Part shown: positions 1 through 9,116 of the stretch, piece by piece
Position numbering within the stretch: position 1 is the stretch's first letter
Layout: each line of letters starts with the position of its first letter
Source: Streptomyces sindenensis
GTDB taxonomy: Bacteria; Actinomycetota; Actinomycetes; Streptomycetales; Streptomycetaceae
DNA: 64,000 bases
NCBI RefSeq assembly: GCF_014649035.1
Contig: NZ_BMSG01000029.1
Span: forward strand, 39,720 to 103,719
Reading direction: 5' to 3'
The notes under the pieces: model-generated
Seen by the model: the letters and a program-made list of their open reading frames with translations, nothing else
The model's database searches: none
What the model was told of the DNA's origin: nothing
Position numbers and translations under genes: made by a program

Positions 1-1385
1 CGGAGTTCGACGCGGCCGTGGTGGCCCTCCGCGATGGCCTTGACGATGGCGAGGCCGAGCCCGGCCCCGCTGGTGCGGGTCCCGCGCCGGGACGTGCCCC
101 GGCGGAACCGCTCGAAGATGACCTCGGCGTCCTCCGGCGGAATGCCGGGCCCGTGGTCGGCGACGTACAGTTCGACGCGCCCCGCATCCGCCCGGGAGCC
201 GACGCGGATGCGCTGGCCGGGCACGGTGTGCTGGACGGCGTTCTGCGCGAGCTGGACCATCGCCTGGGTCATCCGCTGCGGATCCAGGCGCACTTCGCGG
301 TCCTCGACCCCGTCGAGCTGCCACTCCCGCTCGCCGAGGGTCCGCACCTTCACGAACACGTCGGCGGTCAGCTCCGCGAGCTGGACGGGCTCGGGGCGCA
401 CGAAGTCGGGGCGCTCGGCCCCCGCGAGCAGCAGCAGGTCCTCCACGATCCGGCTCATCCGGTCCAGCTCGTCGGTGACCAGCCGTACCGTCTCCTCCCG
501 GTCCGCCGGATCGTCGCCCATCAGCTCCAGATGGCCCCGGACGATGGTGATCGGGGTGCGCAGCTCGTGCCCGGCGTCGTCGACGAAGACCCGCTGCGCC
601 GCGAACGCCCGCTCCAGCCGGTCCAGCATCGCGTTGAACGTCTCGGCGAGGGCCGCGATGTCGTCCCGGCCCTCCACGGGGATCCGCCGGGTCAGGTCCT
701 GCTCGGTCAGCTCCGCCGCCGTCGTCCGCACGAGCCGTACGGGCGCGAGGATGCGTCCGGCGACGGCCCAGCCGATCCCGGTCGTCATCAGCAGGGCGAC
801 CCCGGACAGGGCGAGCAGCATCCAGAACGTCTTGTCGGCGACGGCCCGTTCGCGCTCCGGGTGGAAGGCGACGACGAACGCCCCGGGCTGCCCGCCCGCC
901 GACGGCCCGATCTCGACCTTCGCCCAGCGCAGTTCGCCCTGCGGGCGCTCCAGCGTGCCGAAGGAGTCCTGGGAGGCGCGGATCCGGGTGAGCGCGTCGG
1001 TGTCCCGCCACAGGGCGGTGTCCGGCGGAAAGTCGCGGCGCTGCCGGATGACGTCGGGCCGGTCGCCGGCCGGGCCGGTCAGACCCAGCAGCTCCTCGTC
1101 CGGGTCGGCGTACTGGCGTTGCAGATAGATGCGGAGCAGCCGGTCGGCGGTGTCGAAGCGGCCGCCGGTGTCCGGGTCCACCCCCTGCGGCACGAAGTTC
1201 GCGAACTCGCCGGTCTCCTGCGTGAGCAGCTGGCTGATGCGGTGGTCCACGTCCCTCTGGAGGATCGAGCGCACGGTGACGGCGACCGCGCCCAGCGCGA
1301 CCGCCATCACGACCAGCAACCACAGCAGGATCCGGACGCGGGCGGAGATCCTCGGGAAGCCCAGGGGCGACCGGCTAACCGTCAT
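1..1385 (-). CDS. Sensor histidine kinase, C-terminus cut by window edge
   Basis: Membrane histidine kinase of the HisKA/HATPase_c class that would autophosphorylate on His and pass phosphate to a response regulator. The translation shows an N-terminal membrane segment at about residues 14-34, an extracytoplasmic loop, a second membrane segment near residue 180-200, then HAMP, the H-box GHELRTP, an N-box QLAQNAVQHT, the G1 box DHGPGIP, the F-box FERFRRG and the G2 box GAGLGLAIV. Only the last few residues should be missing. The ATG at 1383-1385 overlaps the end of the small upstream gene by 11 bp, so the two are probably translationally coupled. No response regulator is visible on the upstream side; it could lie beyond the left edge. 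The ligand is unknown. Confidence 0.9.
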   Translation of the reverse strand, partial: MTVSRSPLGFPRISARVRILLWLLVVMAVALGAVAVTVRSILQRDVDHRISQLLTQETGEFANFVPQGVDPDTGGRFDTADRLLRIYLQRQYADPDEELLGLTGPAGDRPDVIRQRRDFPPDTALWRDTDALTRIRASQDSFGTLERPQGELRWAKVEIGPSAGGQPGAFVVAFHPERERAVADKTFWMLLALSGVALLMTTGIGWAVAGRILAPVRLVRTTAAELTEQDLTRRIPVEGRDDIAALAETFNAMLDRLERAFAAQRVFVDDAGHELRTPITIVRGHLELMGDDPADREETVRLVTDELDRMSRIVEDLLLLAGAERPDFVRPEPVQLAELTADVFVKVRTLGEREWQLDGVEDREVRLDPQRMTQAMVQLAQNAVQHTVPGQRIRVGSRADAGRVELYVADHGPGIPPEDAEVIFERFRRGTSRRGTRTSGAGLGLAIVKAIAEGHHGRVEL

Positions 1386-1686
1386 CACCGAAGTCGTCGT
1401 CATCGTCGTCGTCGGCCGCGGAGGGGCCCGGGACGACGGAGCTGTCCGGTGTACCGGCCGGGGGTGCGGAACCGCTCGGCGTCGGGATGCCGCCCGGGGA
1501 GGCGGCACCGCTCGGTGACGTGTCCCGGCCCGGCGGCGGTGTGCCGCGCGGGCTCTCCTCCAGCCGGACGGTGGGGGGCACCTTCGGCGCCTCCGATGAG
1601 TCGGTCATGGCGTAGCTGGTGGCCGCTATGCCCAGGGGCACGGCGACGACGGCTGCCAGGGCCGCCAGACGAGGTGAGAAAGCCAT
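1375..1686 (-). CDS. Small secreted or membrane-anchored protein with poly-Asp tail
   Basis: Predicted 103-residue protein of unknown function. It begins MAFSPRLAALAAV with one hydrophobic segment at about residues 6-24 (signal peptide or anchor), continues as a Pro/Ser/Gly-rich linker, and ends in an acidic tail with seven consecutive Asp residues followed by FGDDG. The start was chosen at 1686 because the hydrophobic segment begins there; an open frame reaches back to 1830 but its extra residues look non-coding. It is upstream of and overlaps the histidine kinase start by 11 bp, suggesting co-translation and perhaps a role as sensory partner. The acidic tail could bind divalent cations, but this is inference. 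Confidence 0.72.
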   Translation of the reverse strand: MAFSPRLAALAAVVAVPLGIAATSYAMTDSSEAPKVPPTVRLEESPRGTPPPGRDTSPSGAASPGGIPTPSGSAPPAGTPDSSVVPGPSAADDDDDDDFGDDG

Positions 1687-1815
1687 GTGTTCACTCTGAC
1701 GGTCCCGGACGGTACGAACATGAAGCCAGGATGAACAATCTTTCATCTCGGACATGCCCGACATATGGAGCTGGAGGGGCGTCAAGGGGTGCCGGGGAGA
1801 CGGCGCCGATTCCGC

Positions 1816-1846
1816 TTGCTTCGAGTGCACTCCAAGGATCTAGCGT
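1816..1846 (+). promoter_or_regulatory. MerR-type promoter/operator, probably giving a leaderless transcript
   Basis: A near-perfect inverted repeat, CTTCGAGTG (1819-1827) and CACTCCAAG (1828-1836), with one mismatch, sits between a -35-like TTGCTT (1816-1821) and a -10-like TAGCGT (1841-1846). The spacer is 19 bp, the long spacer typical of MerR-controlled promoters. Transcription would start about 7 bp after the -10, at the ATG of the MerR gene (1854), so the mRNA is probably leaderless. Autoregulation of the MerR/aldo-keto reductase pair is inferred. Confidence 0.7.
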
Positions 1847-1853
1847 GGAACAC

Positions 1854-2263
1854 ATGACGGAGCACCCCCGCCCCGCGGGCCAGGACAGCTACTCGATCAG
1901 CGAGGTGGTCGCCTTCACCGGACTCACCGCGCACACCCTGCGCTGGTACGAGCGCATCGGGCTCATGCCCCACGTAGACCGCTCGCACACCGGCCAGCGC
2001 CGCTTCAGCAACCGCGACCTCGACTGGCTGGCCTTCGTCGGCAAACTGCGGCTGACCGGGATGCCCGTCGCCGACATGGTGCGGTACGCGGAGCTGCTGC
2101 GGGAAGGGGAGTCCACCTTCGAGGCACGGCAGGAGCTGCTGGAGGCGACCCGCCGTGATGTGATCTCGCGGATCGCGGAGCTCCACGACACCCTCGCCGT
2201 CCTCGATCACAAGATCGAGTTCTATGCGGGCGCCCGCCGGGCGCCGGAGAGGCACAGCGTCCG

Positions 2264-2267
<4 letters not shown>
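1854..2267 (+). CDS. MerR-family transcriptional regulator
   Basis: A 137-residue one-component regulator. The N-terminal winged helix-turn-helix is recognisable at about residues 11-80 (SISEVVAFTGLTAHTLRWYE, then RRFSNRDLDWL), followed by a coiled-coil dimerisation helix and a short C-terminus without the Cys cluster of metal-sensing MerR proteins. It therefore resembles the MerR group that sits beside aldo-keto reductase genes. Its stop overlaps the ATG of the reductase gene (ATGA arrangement), so the two form an operon. A 19-bp-spacer promoter with an inverted repeat lies immediately upstream and is probably its own operator. The inducer cannot be told from sequence. Confidence 0.93.
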
Positions 2268-3277
<1,010 letters not shown>

Positions 3278-3301
3278 GCGTCACCAGGCGGCCGGGGCCC
3301 C

Positions 3302-4534
3302 TCACGCCAGCCCCAGCGCGAACACCGCGAACCCCGCCGCGAGCAGTCCCGCCAGCGCGCGGCGGGCGTTCGCGGCGCGGGTGCCCGCCGCCCACGGTGC
3401 CTCGAAGCGGCGCGCGTACCGGGCGATCAGCACCAGCAGCCCGGCGAACACCGGCAGCCAGGCGATCCGGGCGAGGATCCAGCCCACCGTGTCCGGCGCG
3501 GTCGTCAGCCCCGCCACCGCGGTGCCCCCCGCACCCGCGAGCGAGGCCGGTACGGCGGCGGCCAGCATCGCCGTCTGGTGCCAGCACAGGATCGTCATCG
3601 CCGACAGGTTCACCACCACGACCGGCGCCCAGAGCAGCGGCTTGCGCAACAGCCGCCCGAGCCGGTCGCGCAGCAGGACCGCCGCCCCGCTCTGGGCCGC
3701 CGCCAACGCCACCACCAGCAGCGACGGCGGATGCGAGTTCGTCCGGGCCTCGCCGGGCACGCCGACCATCGACGCCGGGTAGTGGAAGACCAGCAGCAGG
3801 ACGGCGAACAGCGCCCCGCCACCGATCAGCAGCAGCCGGGCCCCGCGCTTCTGGATCCGGCCCTCGCCCCACGACACACCGAGCTGGTACGCGAACAGCC
3901 AGCCGGGCAGGATGTTCAGCACGCTCAGCCAGGACGGCATCGCCTCCGCGTACGGCCCGTAGCGCAGGAAGTCCACGACGGCGACGGAGAGCAGCAGCGG
4001 GAGCGCCGCCCAGCCGCCGAGCCGTCGTGCCGACGTGACGCAGAGCGGGGTGAGGGCCGTGACCACGGTGTACACCCCGACGAACCAGAGCGGCTGGATC
4101 ACCAGCGTCGACCCCGTACGCAGTGTGTCGCCCGGTACGCCCAGCGCGGAGAGCACCGCGAGCAGCACCGCCCACACGGCGCTCACCCCGAGGACCGGCC
4201 GGCCGAGGCGGGCCAGCCGGCCGCCCAGCCAGGCGGCCGTCGTCGAGGCCCGGCGACGGTAGGAGAGGACCGAGGCGTACCCGCCGACCAGGAAGAAGAT
4301 CCCCAGCATCTGGAGCACCCAGCTCGCGGGGGCGAGCGCGCCGAACGTGGCCAGCGGGCTCGCGTTGTGCAGGCCGTCGGCGTCCAGCCGGAACCCGCCG
4401 AGCATCCAGTGGCCGAGCGGCACGGCGAGCAGGGCCAGGGCACGCAGGCCGTCGACGGCCCGGTCGCGGTGGGCGGGGGTGGAGGCGTCGATGCGGGCGG
4501 CGAGCCGCCGCGCGTTCTCCCGTACGGCGTTCAT
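3302..4534 (-). CDS. Acyltransferase-3 family membrane protein
   Basis: A 410-residue integral membrane protein with about ten hydrophobic segments. The start region has DRAVDGLRALALLAVPLGHW, the typical beginning of acyltransferase-3 (OatA/Act3-type) proteins, with the conserved His in the first membrane helix. Such enzymes move acyl groups onto cell-surface polymers or secondary metabolites. The start at 4534 was preferred because it forms an ATGA overlap with the stop of the upstream DUF1023 hydrolase, so the pair is translationally coupled. That pairing suggests that one enzyme adds and the other hydrolyses an ester, which is inference. Confidence 0.87.
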   Translation of the reverse strand: MNAVRENARRLAARIDASTPAHRDRAVDGLRALALLAVPLGHWMLGGFRLDADGLHNASPLATFGALAPASWVLQMLGIFFLVGGYASVLSYRRRASTTAAWLGGRLARLGRPVLGVSAVWAVLLAVLSALGVPGDTLRTGSTLVIQPLWFVGVYTVVTALTPLCVTSARRLGGWAALPLLLSVAVVDFLRYGPYAEAMPSWLSVLNILPGWLFAYQLGVSWGEGRIQKRGARLLLIGGGALFAVLLLVFHYPASMVGVPGEARTNSHPPSLLVVALAAAQSGAAVLLRDRLGRLLRKPLLWAPVVVVNLSAMTILCWHQTAMLAAAVPASLAGAGGTAVAGLTTAPDTVGWILARIAWLPVFAGLLVLIARYARRFEAPWAAGTRAANARRALAGLLAAGFAVFALGLA

Positions 4535-5646
4535 CGGGCAGCCCCTTCCACGAACGGCGCGCCGGCCGGGACGGTCGCGCCGGCCGGGACACGGGCCCCT
4601 TCCGGCGTGGCGGTGCCCCGCGCGATGGCGGCGAAGGCCCGCAGCGAATCCGTCCCCGGCGCGAAGTAACCGGCATGGCCCCGGGCCTCGTTCGCCGGTA
4701 CGCGACGGGCGCCGAACGCCGGGTCGGTCGGGTCCGTGCCGTGGCCGAGGCCCGCGAAGCGCACGTTCGGCACGTTGTCGATCCAGTCGGTCGGGTCCTT
4801 CGCCGCCCACACCCGGGCCTTCGTCCGCAGCCCCGCCGCATCGTCCGCCCGCATGCCGGGGGAGCCGAGGACCACCAGGTCGGTGACGGGGAGGCGGTGT
4901 GCGGCGATCCCGCAGACGACGGAGCCGTAGCTGTGGCAGAACACGGCGGGCTCGGGCAGCCCGTCCGCCGTCAGGCCCTGTGTGAACCGGGTCAGCCGCC
5001 CGGCGCCCGCCTCCGCGAGGCCGCCGGTCGCCGCGTCGATGCCGACGCCCACCGGGGTGGTGTACCCGACCCAGGCGACGACGGCCGTGCCCGGACCGGC
5101 CGCCGAGTGCAGGGTCCTGGCCATCCCGGGCGGTGCCCCGTGCGCGGCGACCTTCCGGTCGAAGGTCCCGGCGTCGTTGTCGGACCCGGGCACCACCACG
5201 GAGACACGCCGTGCGGTGCGCAGGTCCCCGAAGACCTCGGCGACCTGGCCGCGCCCACGCGGGTCGAACGCGAGGATCTGCCGGCCGGGGGCGGCGAGTG
5301 AGCGGTAACGGGGGTCGTCCTCGGCGGACAGGGCAAGGGAGTTGGCGCGGTAACGCAGCTCCAGCGGCACCCCGTCGAGATTCCCGACGACGGACGGATG
5401 CCGCACCAGCAGCAGTTGCCGCTCCCCGGAGCTCAACCCGGCGAAGAACCGGGCGACTTCGGCGGGCGTCGCCCGCTCCGGATCCGGTAGTCCCGTCCCC
5501 AGCACCCGGTCAGCCCGCCACTGCGCACTGCCCGGCGGCGGCCCGGTCAGCGCCTGCTGCGCATCCCCCGCGACCCAGCCCGTGGTGCCCGCCACCACGC
5601 TGGTGGCCAGTGCGAACGCGACCAGGGTCCTGGCGTATCGGCGCAT
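4531..5646 (-). CDS. DUF1023-type alpha/beta hydrolase, exported
   Basis: A 371-residue serine hydrolase of the alpha/beta_8 (DUF1023) family. The N-terminus (RRYARTLVAFALATSVVAG) is a signal or anchor sequence. The family-defining stretches HPSVVGNLDGVP, ILAFDPRGRGQ and VSVVVPGSDND precede the nucleophile elbow FCHSYGSVV, with Ser as nucleophile. The Asp-rich DPTDWIDNVPNV and the C-terminal RGHAGYFAPGT complete the catalytic region. It is the first gene of a two-gene unit with the acyltransferase. A paralog lies at 9117-10325, with a two-component system and a DUF4429 gene between them. Substrate unknown. Confidence 0.9.
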   Translation of the reverse strand: MRRYARTLVAFALATSVVAGTTGWVAGDAQQALTGPPPGSAQWRADRVLGTGLPDPERATPAEVARFFAGLSSGERQLLLVRHPSVVGNLDGVPLELRYRANSLALSAEDDPRYRSLAAPGRQILAFDPRGRGQVAEVFGDLRTARRVSVVVPGSDNDAGTFDRKVAAHGAPPGMARTLHSAAGPGTAVVAWVGYTTPVGVGIDAATGGLAEAGAGRLTRFTQGLTADGLPEPAVFCHSYGSVVCGIAAHRLPVTDLVVLGSPGMRADDAAGLRTKARVWAAKDPTDWIDNVPNVRFAGLGHGTDPTDPAFGARRVPANEARGHAGYFAPGTDSLRAFAAIARGTATPEGARVPAGATVPAGAPFVEGAAR

Positions 5647-5825
5647 CGTGCCCTCCCTCTCCGGATCCGCACCGTCCGGTGCGACCGGGAGGAAGGTAGG
5701 AAGAGGACGGGTGACGCGACGTCACACCGGGGAGCCAATTGCGGAGTGATACCGGGGTAGGGGGTGGGGGAGGCCCGTACCGCTACGCGGGACAACACGC
5801 GGGACAAGGAGCCCGCAACGACGGG

Positions 5826-6515
5826 CTACGTCCCCGCGTCCCCCGGTGTCACCAGGCCCGACTCGTACGCGAAGATGACCGCCTGCGCCCGGTCCCGCAG
5901 GTCCAGCTTGGCCAGCACCCGCCCGATGTGCGTCTTGACGGTCTGCTCGGCCAGCACCAGGCGCGCCGCGATCTCCTGGTTCGACAGCCCCCGGGCGATC
6001 AGCTCCAGCACCTCGCTCTCGCGCGGAGTCAGGCCCTGCCGCCGGAGCGCCTGCCCGGTGCGCGTCGCCCCGGCGGGCCGCTGCGCCGCGAAGTCCGCGA
6101 TCAGCCGCCGGGTCACCGACGGCGCGAGCAGCGCGTCCCCGGCCGCCACCACCCGTACCGCCGCGATGAGATCGGCGGGCGGCGCGTCCTTCAGCAGGAA
6201 CCCGGACGCCCCGGCGCGCAGCGCCTCGTACACGTAGTCGTCCACGTCGAACGTCGTCAGCATCAGGACCTTCGGCCGGTGCACCACCCCCGCCGGCGGG
6301 TTCAACAGCTCGCGCGCGGCGGCCAGTCCATCCATCTCCGGCATCCGCACGTCCATCAGGACCACGTCGGGATGCTGGTTGCGGCTGACGTCCACACCCC
6401 GGCGGCCGTCCGCCGCCTCGCCCACCACGTCGATGTCGCTCTGCGCCGCCAGCAGCGCCGCGAACCCGGCCCGCACCATGGCCTGGTCGTCGACGATGAT
6501 CACGCGGATGGTCAC
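5826..6515 (-). CDS. NarL/FixJ-type response regulator
   Basis: A 229-residue response regulator. The receiver domain starts VTIRVIIVDDQAMVRAGF, carries the phospho-acceptor Asp55 in VVLMDVRMPEMDG and the conserved Lys in GFLLKDAPP. A LuxR-type helix-turn-helix follows (LTPRESEVLELIARGLSNQE). The GTG start at 6515 overlaps the kinase stop (GTGA), so kinase and regulator are co-translated in the order kinase-regulator. The C-terminus extends to GLVTPGDAGT. The partner kinase is the adjacent HisKA_3 protein. Targets cannot be read from this window. Confidence 0.95.
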   Translation of the reverse strand: MTIRVIIVDDQAMVRAGFAALLAAQSDIDVVGEAADGRRGVDVSRNQHPDVVLMDVRMPEMDGLAAARELLNPPAGVVHRPKVLMLTTFDVDDYVYEALRAGASGFLLKDAPPADLIAAVRVVAAGDALLAPSVTRRLIADFAAQRPAGATRTGQALRRQGLTPRESEVLELIARGLSNQEIAARLVLAEQTVKTHIGRVLAKLDLRDRAQAVIFAYESGLVTPGDAGT

Positions 6516-7894
6516 AGGTCCTCCGAAGAAGGTGGTACGGCAGGGGAGTCGGACGGCGGGCCGGACGGGCCGGACGGGGGGCCCGGCGGGGGCAGCGGCA
6601 TCCGGGCGGCCACCCGGAACCCGCCGTCGGGCAGCGGCCCGGTGTCCAGCGTGCCGCCGGTCAACCGTACGCGCTCGCGCATCCCCACCAGCCCGTGCCC
6701 GGTCCCGGCGCTCTCCAGCGGCGAAGCGGGCTTCGGCGCGGGCCCGTTGACCACCAGCACGTTCAGATGTCCCGCGGCCGCCCGGACCGAGACCTGGGTA
6801 GGCGCACCCGGGGCGTGCCGCACCACATTGGCCAGTGCCTCCTGCACGATCCGGTACGCCGACAGATCCACCGCCGACGGCACCTCGCCCAGATCCGCGG
6901 CGCGCGACAGCGTCACCGGCAGCCCGGCCCGTACCGTCGCCTCCACCAGCTGCTGGAGCCGGTCGAGGCCCGGCTGCGGCGCCCGGTCGCCCTCCGTCCC
7001 GTCGCTGCGCAGCACCGACAGCAGCCGCCGCATCTCGCCCAGGGACTCCCGCGCCGCCGCCGCGATGGAGGCGAACTCCTCCCGCGCGGGCTCCGGGAGA
7101 CCGGAGATCCGGTACGGCGCCGAGTCCGCCTGCACGGTGATCACCGACATGTGGTGCGCGACCACGTCGTGCAGCTCGCGGGCGATCCGCGTCCGCTCCT
7201 CCAGCAGCGTGCGCTGCGCCCGCTCCGCCTCGCTGATCGTCTCCTGCTCGGCCAGCCGCCGGGTCGCCTCGCCCCGCTCCCGTACCGCCGCGCCGATCAC
7301 CAGGACCACCGCGCCGAGGATCGGCAGCAGCAGGGCGCTGCCGGTGGCGCGGTCCGAGGGCGCGATCAGATGCAGGACCGCCCCGGCGGCGGCCGTCGCC
7401 GCCCACACGGCGACGACCGTGCGCCGGGTCTCGCGCAGGCCGAGCGCCAGCAGCAGGAAGAGGTAGGCCACCAGGGTCGGCGGGGGCCACGGCCAGACGT
7501 CGAGCCGCCCGGGATCGCGGGCCAGCAGCACCAGCGCGCCCACGATGTCGGCCGGGAAGATGATCCACCACGCCTGGAGAGGCCGGTGGGCGAGCATCAG
7601 CAACGGGGCCGCCTGGGCCACCCCGAGCGCCCCGGCGACCGCGCCCGGCATGCCGTACTGCGAGGTCAGGACGGTGATGGTGACCGGGATGAAGGTCGCG
7701 GCCAGGGCGAGCACCACAACGTACGGCAGCAGTCGCTGCCACCGCTTCGGCGCGTCGGCCAGCAGCGGGGTGGACGGATGGGACGTGTGGGACAGCCCGT
7801 GGGCCAGCTCGCGCAGATTGCGGCGGGCGGCGCTCAGCAGGCCGTCGGCGGGCGGCGGGGGCCCGGCGGGAGAGGAGGAAGAGGAAGTGGCCAT
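6512..7894 (-). CDS. NarL-type (HisKA_3) sensor histidine kinase
   Basis: A 460-residue membrane kinase. About six hydrophobic helices lie between residues 53 and 205 (RWQRLLPYVVVLALAATFIP onward). A dimerisation/phosphoacceptor domain follows, with His242 in ARELHDVVAHHMSV, and then an HATPase_c domain (IVQEALANVVRHAP, GHGLVGMRERV). The C-terminus is a Pro/Ser/Gly-rich tail of about 30 residues. With no large extracellular domain it probably senses membrane or intramembrane signals, like the LiaS/DesK type. It is the first gene of the kinase-regulator operon and overlaps the regulator by 4 bp. Confidence 0.94.
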   Translation of the reverse strand: MATSSSSSPAGPPPPADGLLSAARRNLRELAHGLSHTSHPSTPLLADAPKRWQRLLPYVVVLALAATFIPVTITVLTSQYGMPGAVAGALGVAQAAPLLMLAHRPLQAWWIIFPADIVGALVLLARDPGRLDVWPWPPPTLVAYLFLLLALGLRETRRTVVAVWAATAAAGAVLHLIAPSDRATGSALLLPILGAVVLVIGAAVRERGEATRRLAEQETISEAERAQRTLLEERTRIARELHDVVAHHMSVITVQADSAPYRISGLPEPAREEFASIAAAARESLGEMRRLLSVLRSDGTEGDRAPQPGLDRLQQLVEATVRAGLPVTLSRAADLGEVPSAVDLSAYRIVQEALANVVRHAPGAPTQVSVRAAAGHLNVLVVNGPAPKPASPLESAGTGHGLVGMRERVRLTGGTLDTGPLPDGGFRVAARMPLPPPGPPSGPSGPPSDSPAVPPSSEDL

Positions 7895-8061
7895 GGCCCG
7901 GTCAGCCTAGGCAGGCGGAGGCTCCTGGGGCGTCATACCGGAGTTCCGACCCGGCCGGACCGCCTCATACTCCGGTACGGGGTGGGGGGTACGGCGTCAC
8001 GACCCGGCGTACGGTCACGGGCGCCGCCGGCACGGCGTATGCGGGCAAGCCCGGTGCCGGC

Positions 8062-9030
8062 TCACAGCTCCGCGAGCAGCTGGGCCTTCTTCGCGGTGTA
8101 CTCGGCGTCCGTCACCAGTCCGGCCCGGTGCAGCTCGCCGAGGTGATGTATCCGCTCGGCGATGTCCGCGGGGTCGCGCCGCCCGGCGGTCACCAGGGCC
8201 GGGGCGGAGACCGCGGGCGCGGGCTGGGTCCGGCGTACGGATTCCAGGACGGCGGCGGCGAACGGCAGCGACTCGTGCACCGGCCCGTAGCCCAGGCCGA
8301 ACAGCACGGCGGCCGGGTCCTGGTCCGCGGCCCGGGTGACCGGAGCCGCGGCGGGCACCCCGTCGGCAGGCCCGCCGCCCGCGCTCCCACAGCCCTCGGG
8401 ACCGTGCAGATCGCCCAGGCTGCCGCCGGTGCGGTGGTCGCCCGGGGCCGCCGCACGGGGCAGCAGCCGCAGGTAGCCGTCGAGCGCCTCGGGCGAGCGC
8501 CACACGATTCCGGCCAACTCGCTCACCTTGAAGGTCTGGTCGCCGGCCTTCCACTTGGTGCTGGACGCTCCGGTCCAGGACCACCGGAAGGAGACCCGCT
8601 CGCCGTCGAAGCCGGCCCGGCCGTCGTACGCCTTGAAGTTCATCGGGGCCTCGGGGGCCGCCACCAGGAAGCGGTCGGCGGGCTCGTCGGACGCCGGGTC
8701 CAGCAGGGCCCGCAGCTCGTCGGCGTAGTACTCGGCGAGCACCTCCCGCTCCGCCGGAACCACCAGGCGATAGGGGTCGCACCCCTCCTTGAGCTGCCCG
8801 GAGGCAGCCTCCACCAGAGGATCGGCACCCGCCCTCGGTACGGCACGCAGCACCACCGTGCCCCGCTTGCCGGGGGTCAGCGTCACCGACGACAGCGCCG
8901 CATACGGGATGCGGCGTTCCCGCAGGCTCTGGAAGAGCTTCGGTGTGCGGATGCCCCGTTCGTAGCGGATGAGCACGGAGTCGGTGTCGAACTCCCAGGT
9001 GGCATGAATTCCGGCCAGCACATCACCCAT
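8062..9030 (-). CDS. DUF4429 protein with C-terminal SHOCT motif
   Basis: A 322-residue cytoplasmic protein of unknown function. Two DUF4429-like repeats are visible: GIHATWEFDTDSVLIRYERG near the start and NFKAYDGRAGFDGERVSFRW in the middle, each followed by an antiparallel strand segment. The C-terminal 30 residues (IAERIHHLGELHRAGLVTDA then EYTAKKAQLLAEL) form a SHOCT helix pair, an oligomerisation or interaction element common in actinobacteria. The start at 9030 was chosen over an in-frame ATG at 9039. It is transcribed alone; the flanking genes are separated by more than 80 bp. Confidence 0.85.
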   Translation of the reverse strand: MGDVLAGIHATWEFDTDSVLIRYERGIRTPKLFQSLRERRIPYAALSSVTLTPGKRGTVVLRAVPRAGADPLVEAASGQLKEGCDPYRLVVPAEREVLAEYYADELRALLDPASDEPADRFLVAAPEAPMNFKAYDGRAGFDGERVSFRWSWTGASSTKWKAGDQTFKVSELAGIVWRSPEALDGYLRLLPRAAAPGDHRTGGSLGDLHGPEGCGSAGGGPADGVPAAAPVTRAADQDPAAVLFGLGYGPVHESLPFAAAVLESVRRTQPAPAVSAPALVTAGRRDPADIAERIHHLGELHRAGLVTDAEYTAKKAQLLAEL

Positions 9031-9116
9031 GTGCCTCATCGTATGCGGCACAGTCCCGCACGTCCCCCCTCGAAGTACGTCCCATTTTTTCGGCCCGGCA
9101 CGGCCCTCTACGCGCG

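Noticed and set aside
18..1850. Long open frame on the + strand across the left end
   Set aside because: It is the mirror of the histidine kinase and small acidic protein genes on the minus strand, a common artefact of high GC content; only the last part (from 1854) is a real gene.
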